Shown here one piece after another: positions 44,814 to 53,457 of a stretch of DNA of 64,000 nt. Position 1 is the stretch's first letter, and each line of letters begins with the position of its first letter. The DNA lies in assembly GCF_019645835.1 (NCBI RefSeq), contig NZ_CP080998.1:3720001-3784000 (forward strand), written 5' to 3'. Under the pieces are notes generated by a model. That model was not told the DNA's origin and did no database searches. It saw nothing but the letters and a program-made list of their open reading frames with translations. Source of the DNA: Mycolicibacterium holsaticum DSM 44478 = JCM 12374. GTDB lineage: Bacteria > Actinomycetota > Actinomycetes > Mycobacteriales > Mycobacteriaceae. The position numbers and the translations under genes are program-made.

Positions 44814-45355
44814 GGTCGACGCATCCCGGCCGCGTCCTGCAGATGGGCCAGGGCCCGCGCGCTGTCGTCGGTGACGAAGACCAGGTCGTCCAGCGGTGCC
44901 GGAAGGAGCCCGTCGTCGGCCATCCGGCGAAGCTGAACGGTCAAACCATCGTAGAAGCCTTCGGTGTTCAACAGCACCACCGGTTTTCGGTGCAGCCCGT
45001 GTTTGCGCCGCTCGAGGATGTCGGTTGCCTCGTCCAACGTGCCGAGGCCGCCCACCATCACTACGACGGCGTCAGAACGCGCGAGCAACAGCTCCTTGCG
45101 CTGGGCGAGGTCGTCGGCGAACACCATCTCATCGGCGTCCTTCTTGGCGAATTGCCGTAGGAATTCCACTGAGACCCCGACGAGTTCGCCCCCGGCCTCA
45201 CGTACTCCATCTGCGAGCACCTTCATCAGCCCGGTATCGGATCCGCCCCAGACCAGGGTGTGCCCACCTTTGCCGATGAGCTCTGCGAACTCGCGGGCGG
45301 CGTGTGTGTAGCGCTCGTCAAGGTCGGCGGCCGACAGAAAGACGCATATCCTCAT
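44810..45355 (-). CDS. LOG-family (lysine decarboxylase-like) Rossmann protein
   Basis: A 181-residue protein: [40 protein letters not shown], and the LOG active-site motif [14 protein letters not shown] with [19 protein letters not shown]. The family hydrolyses nucleotide-5'-monophosphates at the ribose-base bond (cytokinin activation) or has related activity. ATG 45355 overlaps the stop of the upstream epimerase gene (ATGA), so the two are coupled. Its stop overlaps the kinase stop by 4 bp tail to tail. Confidence 0.85.
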   Translation of the reverse strand: MRICVFLSAADLDERYTHAAREFAELIGKGGHTLVWGGSDTGLMKVLADGVREAGGELVGVSVEFLRQFAKKDADEMVFADDLAQRKELLLARSDAVVVMVGGLGTLDEATDILERRKHGLHRKPVVLLNTEGFYDGLTVQLRRMADDGLLPAPLDDLVFVTDDSARALAHLQDAAGMRRP

Positions 45356-45963
45356 TCGGCTTGGCCATCGACAACGGTGAGGATGCCCGAAGGGGCGCCG
45401 ATGGCCGCAATCGTCCGCGCCGCCGCGGTATCGATGTGCACCCTTGGCGCCGCGGGTAATTCGTTTTCGAAGTAGGTGCCGGGACCGTAGAAGAACCCGT
45501 ACCGAAGTACGACACCGTCGGCCGCGAGCACGGCTTGCTCCAGCGAGGCAACCGCGTCGGCCTCCGCGCCGGGCGGCATTGTCCACGCGACGCTTTGAGC
45601 CACAATCTTCGTCGGGCCTGCGCCGTTCATCGCCTCGATGAGATTGCGGGTGCCCTCGACGCGGATGCGCGCGTTGAGTAGCGATATCTCGGGGAGATCG
45701 GCCAGCGCGTCGGGTAGGTCCGTCAGCTCGTGAAGAACGACGTCGGGCGAGAACGAGCGCACGGCGGTCCTCAGGGCCGAGCGATCGAATACATCGCAGA
45801 TGATCGGCTCGGCGCCGATCGACGCGAGTTGGCTCGCCTTGCCCGGCGATCGCGTCATGGCGCCGACGGTGTGACCGGCGTCGATGAGCGCCGGTACGAG
45901 GCGGCTACCGATGACCCCGGTGGCACCTGCGACGTAGATGCGTTGACCTCTAGAGGTGGTCAT
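45352..45963 (-). CDS. NAD-dependent epimerase/dehydratase-like protein
   Basis: A 203-residue atypical SDR: YVAGATGVIGSRLVPALIDA gives the dinucleotide loop (about residues 8-20), and NARIRVEGTRNLIEAMNGAG the typical helix. The usual YxxxK is not obvious (RYGFFYGPGTYFENE follows), and the protein is short for the family (300 or more), so it may bind nucleotide without classical dehydrogenase activity. ATG 45963 has GCAGGG upstream; ATG 45966 adjoins. It overlaps the LOG gene by 4 bp. Confidence 0.8.
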   Translation of the reverse strand: MTTSRGQRIYVAGATGVIGSRLVPALIDAGHTVGAMTRSPGKASQLASIGAEPIICDVFDRSALRTAVRSFSPDVVLHELTDLPDALADLPEISLLNARIRVEGTRNLIEAMNGAGPTKIVAQSVAWTMPPGAEADAVASLEQAVLAADGVVLRYGFFYGPGTYFENELPAAPRVHIDTAAARTIAAIGAPSGILTVVDGQAE

Positions 45964-46123
45964 CATCACCCTGCCTTCCCGGCTTGACGACTGCACCCTT
46001 GACGCTACGCCCCGATTGGCCCGGGTACGTGGGCTAATCCTGCCCTAGAGTCTTGGGCCATTCGGCCGGAGCGTCCCCCAGAAAGCGCATCGAAAAGACC
46101 GTCCTCGCACCCGAAAACGGCAA

Positions 46124-46975
46124 TCACCGTCGGCTTCCCCTCCAGAACTGGAGGCCGTACCGGACCAATCGGCGCGTCGGTACCCGCGTCGGCCAGTCAT
46201 CGGCCCGGAAGTGGGCGTCTGAGCCGCCGTCGACGAAAACCACGCTGCCACAGAGGAAATCCGCGGCGTCCGACAGCATGAAAACCATCCATTGCGCGAG
46301 TTGGTCCGGGCTGCCGAAGCCGCCGACAGGAACCGGGAACGCCCGGACTGTCCTGGCTTCTCGAGGGGTTGCCAGCTGCCTTTCGAGTAACGGCGTCAAG
46401 ATCGCACCGGGCGCCAGTGCATTCAGCCGGATGCCCGCACCGGCCCATTCGGGCCGCACGGCGTTACGCCGCAGCCAGCGGGCGACGGCGATCTTCGAGC
46501 CACCGTACGCCAACGATGTTGCGGCCGAACGGAAAAGCCTCAAGGTGCGTACGGCGCGATCCAAGTCGCCGTCGAGCAGGGCGCGCACGGCACGGTTGGG
46601 CACCATCGGCATGGTGGTCGTCGAGTTGCTCGCCACCACAACTACTTTGGCTTTCTTGGCTGCGGCCAGCGCCGGCCGCCATGCGTCGAGCAGTTCGGTC
46701 ACCCCGAAATAGTTGACCGACAGAATCAACCCGACGTTCTCGGCTCCGGGCAACGGGCCGACACCGGCAGCCAGGACGGCGCCGTCGAGACGGCCGTCGG
46801 CACGGTCGAGCACAGCCGCCGCGGCGTTCGAACGGCCCCGCGGGGTGGACAGATCGGCCACCACATCAGCGTCCCGTTGATCGACACCGATCACGGTATG
46901 ACCGTCGGCGCGCAACTGTTCGGCCGCCGCACGCCCCATCCCTGAGGCCGATCCCGTCACCGCGTAGACACCCAT
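46124..46975 (-). CDS. Short-chain dehydrogenase/reductase
   Basis: A 283-residue SDR: VYAVTGSASGMGRAAAEQLR (loop), AGVGPLPGAENVGLILSVNY, Ser of VVASNSTTTMP, YGGSKIAVARWLRRNAVR (YxxxK) and GAILTPLLERQL. A 30-residue insert (DLDRAVRTLRLFRSAATSLA) precedes the catalytic Tyr and the C-terminus carries an extra basic tail. It resembles 3-alpha-hydroxysteroid dehydrogenase-like SDRs. ATG 46975 has AGGAG upstream. It stands alone between gaps of about 157 and 217 bp in which I see no further gene. Confidence 0.87.
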   Translation of the reverse strand: MGVYAVTGSASGMGRAAAEQLRADGHTVIGVDQRDADVVADLSTPRGRSNAAAAVLDRADGRLDGAVLAAGVGPLPGAENVGLILSVNYFGVTELLDAWRPALAAAKKAKVVVVASNSTTTMPMVPNRAVRALLDGDLDRAVRTLRLFRSAATSLAYGGSKIAVARWLRRNAVRPEWAGAGIRLNALAPGAILTPLLERQLATPREARTVRAFPVPVGGFGSPDQLAQWMVFMLSDAADFLCGSVVFVDGGSDAHFRADDWPTRVPTRRLVRYGLQFWRGSRR

Positions 46976-47192
46976 CGGCTACTCCTGGAAGTTCGGTTTG
47001 CGCGCGACGCGGATGCGCCGGTCACCGCTACAACATAGTGACGATCGGTTGCCCTGCCGATTCACGGGACAGCGCATGGCATTGCGGCGGCCCGCTAACG
47101 CTTCATCCTCGGTTTGGTCACGACCGCCTGATTTGGCGGAGCCAGTGGTTTGATCGGGCCACCGACTCGCGAACGACGGCTAGAGGTGCGAC

Positions 47193-47633
47193 TTGACTGT
47201 GCTGGGTGCGGCAGCCCTGGTCCTTCTACTGTTCGCGGTCGCCGCCGCCGGCGCAGTATGCGGGTTCATCGCCGCGATCGTTGTGCTGAGGGAAAACAGG
47301 CGCACCCGCAGGTTCTTCGTGCTCGGTGTCCTGACCGGCCTGGTGACAGCCAAGCTCACCCGCGGCAGGCATCACCGGCTGCGGGCGATCGGCGCCCTGG
47401 CCCTTCGACGTCGCAGCCTCAACTGGTGGCTGCGGCGGCCGCGGTCAGCGGATTACCGACCTACGTTCCCGTCGCGCATCGCGTCGTTGTCACGCTCGAG
47501 CGTGACGTTGCGTTCGTCCAGGGCCGCGTTGCGGTCCTCCAGCGAGAGGATGCGACCGATGCCTGCAACGTTGACCCCCGCGTCGACGAGCTCTTTGATC
47601 CGCTGCAACCGGACGAGGTCGTCGGCGCTGTAG
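47193..47633 (+). CDS. Possible small membrane protein overlapping the MerR gene
   Basis: TTG 47193 opens a 146-codon frame with two convincing hydrophobic stretches (VLGAAALVLLLFAVAAAGAV and GFIAAIVVL) followed by basic RENRRTRRFFVLGVLTGLVT. The last 60 codons run antisense to the MerR gene and are Ser/Arg-rich, which is typical of shadow sequence. The N-terminal 85 residues look genuine; the end may be misjudged. No family recognised. Confidence 0.4.
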   Translation: MTVLGAAALVLLLFAVAAAGAVCGFIAAIVVLRENRRTRRFFVLGVLTGLVTAKLTRGRHHRLRAIGALALRRRSLNWWLRRPRSADYRPTFPSRIASLSRSSVTLRSSRAALRSSSERMRPMPATLTPASTSSLIRCNRTRSSAL

Positions 47634-47809
47634 CGCCGGGTTCCGCCCGGGCTGCGTGCCGGCGTCAGCAGACCGTGGCGCTCGTAGAGGCGCAGTGATT
47701 GTTCGCTGATACCCGATAGCTCGGCAGTTACCGAGATTCCGTATACCCCGCGGTCCGACGGGGGCGGGGCAGCTTCCCGGGCCCCGTCGCTAATCTCGTC
47801 GTGAATCAT
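47453..47809 (-). CDS. MerR-family regulator, HspR-like
   Basis: A 118-residue MerR protein: GVYGISVTAELSGISEQSLR, LYERHGLLTPARSPGGTRRY (winged helix) and LVRLQRIKELVDAGVNVAGI, then a short coiled coil EDRNAALDERNVTLERDND. The lack of a metal or drug domain and the N-terminus (YGISVTAELSGIS) resemble HspR, the heat-shock repressor; however no HspR inverted repeat (CTTGAGT-N7-ACTCAAG) is visible. ATG 47809 is used; TTG 47812 adjoins. Divergent from the PAS-ANTAR gene over an AT-rich region. Confidence 0.82.
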   Translation of the reverse strand: MIHDEISDGAREAAPPPSDRGVYGISVTAELSGISEQSLRLYERHGLLTPARSPGGTRRYSADDLVRLQRIKELVDAGVNVAGIGRILSLEDRNAALDERNVTLERDNDAMRDGNVGR

Positions 47810-47849
47810 CAAAATCGTCCCGATAGCTAGGAAATGTATGCTGCGCTAC

Positions 47850-47930
47850 GAGCAATATATAGTTATTCTGTTGCAGAAGTCCAATGGTAGTGCTATATAA
47901 AACTTATCTGTGGAGACATAGATTAGCGTC
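47850..47930 (+). promoter_or_regulatory. AT-rich divergent promoter region with TATATAA
   Basis: This stretch is strikingly AT-rich for the window (AATATATAGTTATTCTG and TATATAAAACTTATC). TATATAA at 47894-47900 is a strong -10 candidate for the PAS-ANTAR gene, giving a leader of about 65 nt before ATG 47969. The low GC also suits binding of a nucleoid repressor such as Lsr2. Confidence 0.45.
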
Positions 47931-47968
47931 TTGCGTTGACGTGGGAACGCAGCGACGGGAGGGACGTC

Positions 47969-48700
47969 ATGGTGTTGCATCCCCGCGACGGCACCTGCAA
48001 CCACGACGGGGTACCGCCGCGATCCGCGACGGCGGTGACACGCGCCCCTGGTGCGTTGACCAGTGCGCCCGCCGATCTCGACGAAAGCCACGAAGCCGTC
48101 GAGCTTGCGGTCGGTACCGGCGAACCCCAGCGAGTAGGCAGGTTCCGCTTTTACACCGAGGGGCAGCGGTGGGAATGGTCGGAGAACATCGAGCGGATGC
48201 ACGGCTACGAGCCGGGAACCGTGATGCCCACAACCGAGCTGCTGCTCAGCCACAAGCATCCCGACGACCGTCAACAGGTGGCCGCCGTCCTGGAGCGGGT
48301 GGTGAACGGAGAGCCGTTCAGCAGTCGGCACCGCATCATCGACACCGCCGGGCGCACCCACTGGGTCATCGTCATCGGTGACCGCATGGTCGACGAAGCC
48401 GGTGAGATCATCGGCACGTCCGGCTTTTATGTCGACTACACCGAGACCATGCAATCCGACATCTCCGCCGCGGTATCCAAGATGGCGGAAGGCCGCGCCG
48501 AGATCGAACAGGCCAAGGGCCTGCTGATGTCCGCCTACGGCATCAGCGCGGACCGCGCCTTCGACATCCTGGTGTGGCGCTCACAGGAGACCAACATCAA
48601 AGTCCGGGACCTGGCCCGCCGATTCGTCGCGGAGATGACGGGCGGGCTGGCGGCCGATACGCGCGCACGCGTCGACCACGCCCTGTTGACCATTTCCTGA
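47969..48700 (+). CDS. PAS-ANTAR regulatory protein (probable RNA-binding antiterminator)
   Basis: A 243-residue two-domain protein. A PAS fold (about residues 55-165; FRFYTEGQRWEWSENIERMH, HPDDRQQVAAVLERVV) precedes an ANTAR domain (about 180-235; IEQAKGLLMSAYGISADRAF followed by DILVWRSQETNIKVRDLAR). ANTAR domains bind paired hairpins in RNA and prevent termination; PAS supplies the signal. ATG 47969 has GGGAGGGA 4 bp upstream, far better than TTG 47936. No target hairpin pair was found nearby. Confidence 0.88.
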   Translation: MVLHPRDGTCNHDGVPPRSATAVTRAPGALTSAPADLDESHEAVELAVGTGEPQRVGRFRFYTEGQRWEWSENIERMHGYEPGTVMPTTELLLSHKHPDDRQQVAAVLERVVNGEPFSSRHRIIDTAGRTHWVIVIGDRMVDEAGEIIGTSGFYVDYTETMQSDISAAVSKMAEGRAEIEQAKGLLMSAYGISADRAFDILVWRSQETNIKVRDLARRFVAEMTGGLAADTRARVDHALLTIS

Positions 48701-48817
48701 CTGCGATCCTCAGGGGTTCTCCAGGCTGGTGTCTCGATCAATGGGACTTGCGGTTGTCCGTGATCGGCGGCGAGTTCACGGTGAGCTATCCGTATCACCG
48801 ATCAACCAGGAGGCTCA

Positions 48818-50344
48818 GTGAACGACGGCCCTGAACCCGACGCGGTCGCGAGTCCGCCGACTCAACCGCCGGCCGCACGAGGCAGATCAGTGTGGTGGAA
48901 GTATTGCGGCGCCGCCCTCTTCTCGCTGCTGCTCCTGTTCGGCGCAGCGATTCCCGCGTCGGCCGCCGAGTTGATGAGGGTGACGTTCGTGCGTCACGGC
49001 GAGTCGGCCGGCAACGCCTCGGGTCTGATCGACACGTCGACCCCGGGACCCGTTCTCACCCAGAAGGGTCAGGAGCAGGCGCAGGCCGTTGTCGGCACGC
49101 TGGGCGACAACAACTACGACGCCATCTACGGATCGACGATGGTGCGCACGCAGCTGACCGCTACGCCGATGTCGCAATACCTGCGCCTGCCGATCCAGGT
49201 GCTACCCGGTCTGCAGGAGATCGAGGCCGGCGTCTTCGAAGGCACGCCGGAGAGCGAGGCCGAACAGGGCTACGCCCAGGCCATGTTGGCGTGGACGTTT
49301 GCCGGGCAGCGCGACGTGCGGATCCCGGGCTCGGTCAACGGCCATGAGTTCGACGCCAGGGTCGACGGTGCGCTGCAAACCATGTACGACAACGGCGACC
49401 GGAACCCCGTCGTGTTCTCCCACGGCGGCACCATCATGTTCTGGACGATGATGAACGTTTCGAACCTCACCTTGCAGCAGAAGATCGAGCTGCTGCGCAC
49501 CAGTCCTCTGGACAACACCGATTACGTTGTGATCGAAGGGAATCCCGAGGACGGCTGGATTCTGGTGAACTGGAACGGCCAGCAGTTCAGTCCCGACCTC
49601 ACCCTCGCCGGGGCGACCAGGCTGCACATCCGGACGTTGAGCCGACAGCTCGTGGCCACCGCGCGGCAGGTTGCCGAAGCATTGGCCACCAGAGACCCCG
49701 CGACGATCGCCACCGCGTTCAACCGCGGTTTCGCCGACGCCGCGTATTCGGTCGTCAAGTTCCAGCGCGCGATGGTCGCCAAGGTGAACAGTGAACTGGC
49801 CAAGGCGGTCAAGCCCAACACGCCGGCCCCGTCATCGGTCGAGGTATCGACGGTCGATTCGACCACCCCTTCTTTGGCCGCCGACGCCGCTCGAACCGTC
49901 AGTTCGACGACCAGCTTCACGGCTGACGACGACGGCCCGGCCAGCGCGTCGGACCGCACGCCGGGCACAGGGGCCGGTGTCGATGATGAGGCCGCGGAGA
50001 GCGCCGTCGACGATGACGCGACGATCGTCGCATCCGATGCCGACGGGACCGAAGACGAGACGGCGGCCGCTGAGGATTCGGAGTCCGAGGCGGACGAGAC
50101 GGGTGCGACGGCCAACGGTGCGACCGACCTGAAGGACGGAAACAAGGCCGTGCCCGGCACGTCGCTGCCCGGAGCTCAGGTGTCGGACACCGGCGTCGAG
50201 GTCAGCGATGACACCGTCGCGCCGGGCCCGAAGGTCGGTGACAGCGGTGAGCAGGACGCTGCCGAATCCTCGGCGTCGGGCGCCTCAAACGCCGATAGCA
50301 CCGGCGACACGGACAGCTCGGGTCAGCAAAGCGCGGCCGCATGA
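48818..50344 (+). CDS. Exported histidine phosphatase with acidic C-terminal tail
   Basis: A 508-residue protein. Residues 25-50 are a signal anchor (YCGAALFSLLLLFGAAIPAS). The phosphoglycerate-mutase-like domain begins LMRVTFVRHGESAGNASGLI (catalytic His), with YDAIYGSTMVRTQLTATPMS, GLQEIEAGVFEG and the second catalytic His in VVFSHGGTIMFW. After about residue 300 a helical linker leads to some 160 residues of Asp/Glu/Ser/Thr/Ala-rich disordered tail. GTG 48818 has AGGAGG upstream. It would hydrolyse a phosphoester outside the membrane. A terminator follows. Confidence 0.88.
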   Translation: MNDGPEPDAVASPPTQPPAARGRSVWWKYCGAALFSLLLLFGAAIPASAAELMRVTFVRHGESAGNASGLIDTSTPGPVLTQKGQEQAQAVVGTLGDNNYDAIYGSTMVRTQLTATPMSQYLRLPIQVLPGLQEIEAGVFEGTPESEAEQGYAQAMLAWTFAGQRDVRIPGSVNGHEFDARVDGALQTMYDNGDRNPVVFSHGGTIMFWTMMNVSNLTLQQKIELLRTSPLDNTDYVVIEGNPEDGWILVNWNGQQFSPDLTLAGATRLHIRTLSRQLVATARQVAEALATRDPATIATAFNRGFADAAYSVVKFQRAMVAKVNSELAKAVKPNTPAPSSVEVSTVDSTTPSLAADAARTVSSTTSFTADDDGPASASDRTPGTGAGVDDEAAESAVDDDATIVASDADGTEDETAAAEDSESEADETGATANGATDLKDGNKAVPGTSLPGAQVSDTGVEVSDDTVAPGPKVGDSGEQDAAESSASGASNADSTGDTDSSGQQSAAA

Positions 50345-50364
50345 GTTGGTAGCCAGTCGGTGAG

Positions 50365-50410
50365 CACAGCCGGCCCCTTCCCCATCGGCGGAAGGGGCCG
50401 GTTTCCTGTG
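50365..50410 (+). terminator. Intrinsic terminator after the histidine phosphatase
   Basis: CCGGCCCCTTCC, 8-nt loop, GGAAGGGGCCGG form a perfect 12-bp stem (50370-50401), with outer CACAG/CTGTG flanks and TTTCCTG on the 3' side. It starts 20 bp after the stop codon. Confidence 0.9.
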
Positions 50411-50488
50411 CGAATCCGGCCGGTTTGGGCCACCACCGGCGCTGTCGGTGAGATCGTTCGGGTGCCGACTACTACTGCGGAGGTGTTT

Positions 50489-51313
50489 GTGCAGCGAGAC
50501 GCGCCGACGTCGATGGTGGATCGGGTCGCGCTGATCCTGAACTCGCTCGAGGCCGCCGACAAGCCGCTGCCGCTCGACCAGGTTGCCGACCAGACCGGGT
50601 TACCGCGCTCGTCGGCTCATCGGATCCTCACCCAGCTGCACGGGGCGGGGCTGCTGCACCACCGGTCGACGGGGTACTGCCTCGCGTCGGCGCCGCGCGG
50701 CGATGATCATTCCCAGCTGCGCGCGGTGGCGTCCCCCGTTCTCGAACGCCTCCGTACCGATACCGCGCTGGCGGTGCATCTCGGCGTGCTGCGCGGGGCC
50801 GACGTGCTCTGCCTGGACCGGCTTTCGGGCGATAGCGTCGGGGTGGCACCGCTGCGCGTCGCCAGCCACACCCCCGCACACGCGAGCGCATTGGGTAAGG
50901 CGATGCTGGCGCAGCTCTCCCCCGAGCAGGTGGACGACATCCTCGTTGCCCCGCTTCGAAAATGCACTCCGGCGACGATCGCCGACGTCCCCACCCTGCA
51001 TCAGGAGTTGGCGCGGATCAGATCACGCCACGGCCTCGCCTACGACGACCAGGAGCTGGCCGTCGGGCTCGCAAGCGTGGCGGCTCCGATCCCGCTCACC
51101 GGCGGTGAGGTTGCGGCGCTTTCGCTGACCGGCGCGGTGCCGGTGGCCCGATTGCAAAGGATGGCACCGTTTCTCACGCGCTCCTCCCGGGGTATCGCCG
51201 AGCGCTTTGCCAGCACATCGGGGTCGTCTCGTAACCAATCCGCTCCGGTGAGCGTCACCGACGACATGTTGTCGCGGGTCCTGCGAACGCTGTCGTCCGA
51301 TGACTGGGTGTGA
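50489..51313 (+). CDS. IclR-family transcriptional regulator
   Basis: A 274-residue IclR protein: winged helix at about 10-70 (MVDRVALILNSLEAADKPLP, DQVADQTGLPRSSAHRILTQ) and a GAF-like effector domain (LAVHLGVLRGADVLCLDRLS, HASALGKAMLAQLSPEQVDD, HGLAYDDQELAVGLASVAAP). GTG 50489 sits 5 bp after GGAGG; the longer open frame runs back through the upstream terminator. It is convergent with the first HsaA-like gene and the closest regulator to both. The ligand is probably an aromatic or sterol breakdown product (inference). Confidence 0.88.
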   Translation: MQRDAPTSMVDRVALILNSLEAADKPLPLDQVADQTGLPRSSAHRILTQLHGAGLLHHRSTGYCLASAPRGDDHSQLRAVASPVLERLRTDTALAVHLGVLRGADVLCLDRLSGDSVGVAPLRVASHTPAHASALGKAMLAQLSPEQVDDILVAPLRKCTPATIADVPTLHQELARIRSRHGLAYDDQELAVGLASVAAPIPLTGGEVAALSLTGAVPVARLQRMAPFLTRSSRGIAERFASTSGSSRNQSAPVSVTDDMLSRVLRTLSSDDWV

Positions 51314-51320
51314 CCGGCAC

Positions 51321-52421
51321 CTACCAGATGAGGTCATCGACCTCGAGGCCCAGCGTGAACCTGCCCACCACTGACAGCACCTGCTCGACGTTGCTGGAGA
51401 CGTGCATGCGCGCGGTCTGCACGTCACGCCACACCCGTTCGACCACGCCGCCGTCGTCGCGGTGACCCGAGCGGTGCACGACGGTGTTGACCGCCCGCAC
51501 GGCACGTTCTGCAGCCATCACCTGGTCGCGCCGCGTCCGTAGCACCAACGCGGTATCGGGTTGGGCGCCGCCGCGAACGCAGTCCATCAGTTCGGCGACG
51601 TTGCGGTGGATCTGAAGCACCGACAACTCCAAGTCGGTACCGGCCATGGAGATCTGGTCCGACGGCGCCCGCGTATCAGAAGCCGCGACCACGCGTTGGG
51701 CCGCCCCGATCAGCGGAATGGTTCCGGCCAGGGTGTAGACCGTCGGTTGTGGGAGCCGGTCCAGCGCGGGCACGGTCGCGCCGAGGTCGAAGTCCAGCCA
51801 GCTGAACGAGCGGTATCGGGGCACAAACGCGCCGGAGACCACGACGTCGTCGGCGCCGATTCCGCGCAGCCCCAAGCCGTTCCATGTCGACTCGACGGCA
51901 TAGTCGGAACGGGGCACCAGGACTGCTACGAAATCCTGTGCGGCGCCGTCGGATCCGACCAGCAGCGCCGCAACGCTCAACCATGAGGCGTGGTGGGCTC
52001 CCGTGCAACGCGTCCACCGGCCCGACAGCCAGAAGCCGCCGTCGACTGCCTCGAGCCGTCCGGTCGGAGCGTAGGACGAACACAGCAGCGCGCGCGGGTC
52101 AGCACCCCATATCTCGTGCAGGACCCGCTCATCGCGCACGGAAAGGCCCCAGTTGTTCACCGCGAGCCATCCGGCCAACCACCCTGTGGACGTGCAGGCC
52201 GAGGACAGCTCCCTGGTGGCCGTCAGGTAGACGTCGGGCGCGTTCTCCAGTCCGCCGTACGGCTCGGGTTGCAGAAGCGAAAAGTAGCCCGCGTCGTGCA
52301 GACGCCCGATCACCTGGGAGTCCACCGCGCCGTTACGGTCGACCGTGTGCGCGGCCGCTGCGATCTCGGGCAGCAGGGACCGCACGGAGCTGAGCACGGA
52401 CTCCGAGGGGCTCATTCCCAT
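51321..52421 (-). CDS. Acyl-CoA-dehydrogenase-fold flavin monooxygenase, HsaA-like
   Basis: A 366-residue protein of the group D flavin monooxygenases: HDAGYFSLLQPEPYGGLENA, ELSSACTSTGWLAGWLAVNN, SYAPTGRLEAVDGGFWLSGR, WNGLGLRGIGADDVVVSGAF and VWRDVQTARMHVSSNVEQVL match HsaA (3-HSA hydroxylase) closely in order. Such enzymes hydroxylate phenols using FMNH2 from a separate reductase, which is absent here. ATG 52421 or 52415 is likely; the further upstream frame overlaps the divergent gene. Confidence 0.85.
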   Translation of the reverse strand: MGMSPSESVLSSVRSLLPEIAAAAHTVDRNGAVDSQVIGRLHDAGYFSLLQPEPYGGLENAPDVYLTATRELSSACTSTGWLAGWLAVNNWGLSVRDERVLHEIWGADPRALLCSSYAPTGRLEAVDGGFWLSGRWTRCTGAHHASWLSVAALLVGSDGAAQDFVAVLVPRSDYAVESTWNGLGLRGIGADDVVVSGAFVPRYRSFSWLDFDLGATVPALDRLPQPTVYTLAGTIPLIGAAQRVVAASDTRAPSDQISMAGTDLELSVLQIHRNVAELMDCVRGGAQPDTALVLRTRRDQVMAAERAVRAVNTVVHRSGHRDDGGVVERVWRDVQTARMHVSSNVEQVLSVVGRFTLGLEVDDLIW

Positions 52422-52479
52422 CTCGGGACGTCTGCTGCGGCGGGCATGCCTACCATTGTCGCTGTCCGTGGAGGTGGGC

Positions 52480-53451
52480 ATGGCCGAACCGGCCGGTATG
52501 CATCAGGCAGTGCGCGCGGTGGTCGACGCGGTGACGGCTGAATCCGTTGCGGCGCTCCGCGGCTCGATTGCCGGCCGGATGCTGCAACCGGTGCGGTTCG
52601 GCGGCGCGGCGCTGCGCGCCGACGAGTTCATCGCAGCGATCTGTGAGCTGAGCGCGCTCGACGGTTCATCGGGTTGGCTGATCGCCGCGTACAACGCGGC
52701 CGCCAACGAGGTCGCAGCGCTGCCGGGCGACACGGCCGACGAAATTTGGGCGGCCGACCCGGCGGCACTGGTCGCCACCAGCTATCGAGCCGACGGACGG
52801 CTCGACGCGAACGGCCGGCTGAGCGGTCGGTGGGCATCGGTTCTGGGTGCCGCGGACGCCGACTGGCTGCTGCTCTCGACGAGCGGTGGCCGTCGTGTCC
52901 TGTTGCCGTGCAGCGCGGTGCGCATCGATGCGGTCCGCACGTCGGCCGCCTTGGACGCCGAAGGCACGCGCGACGTGTCGGTGTACGAGGCGCCGATAGA
53001 CCCGCGTCATGTATTCACCGGCCCGCGCGACAGCGTCGCGGCGCTGGCGGCAGCGGGCATGGCGGCCGTCGTGGTGGGAACCGCCGACGGGGTCTGGCGC
53101 AGATGCGTCGACCAGATGCGCAGGCGCCTGGCCACGTCGTACGGCGGGGACCAGGTCACCACTGCGGCAGCCGCGCAGGTGGCCCGGGCGGCATCCGACG
53201 TCGATGCCGCCAAACTTCAGGTCGCCGCGTCGCTCGGGGACGGCGAGGTTGCCGCCACCACGTGGGCCTGTCATCAGGCCGTCGCGCGGGCACGTGATGC
53301 AGCCGACCGGCTGCTGGCCGTCAGCCGAAGCGCCCTGGACGCATCTGACCCCGTCGCCGGGCAGTGGACAGCGCTGCACACCGCCGCCCGGATTGCTGTT
53401 GTGCACCTTGATGATTTGGAACATCAAGCGGCGCAGGCTGTTACGGAATAG
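52480..53451 (+). CDS. Second, divergent HsaA-like/acyl-CoA-dehydrogenase-fold protein
   Basis: A 323-residue relative of the divergent neighbour, keeping AICELSALDGSSGWLIAAYN, IWAADPAALVATSYRADGRL and a C-terminal four-helix bundle (LHTAARIAVVHLDDLEHQAA) but lacking much of the first helical domain and the R-G-T/I-G flavin loop (LRGIG in the partner). ATG 52480 has GGAGG 5 bp upstream. It may be a second subunit, a diverged monooxygenase or an inactive homologue. Divergent from the partner by 58 bp. Confidence 0.75.
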   Translation: MAEPAGMHQAVRAVVDAVTAESVAALRGSIAGRMLQPVRFGGAALRADEFIAAICELSALDGSSGWLIAAYNAAANEVAALPGDTADEIWAADPAALVATSYRADGRLDANGRLSGRWASVLGAADADWLLLSTSGGRRVLLPCSAVRIDAVRTSAALDAEGTRDVSVYEAPIDPRHVFTGPRDSVAALAAAGMAAVVVGTADGVWRRCVDQMRRRLATSYGGDQVTTAAAAQVARAASDVDAAKLQVAASLGDGEVAATTWACHQAVARARDAADRLLAVSRSALDASDPVAGQWTALHTAARIAVVHLDDLEHQAAQAVTE

Positions 53452-53457
53452 CGGTAC

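Noticed and set aside
47813..47968. HspR-type heat-shock operator
   Set aside because: No CTTGAGT-N7-ACTCAAG dyad is visible, so the MerR protein cannot be firmly named HspR.
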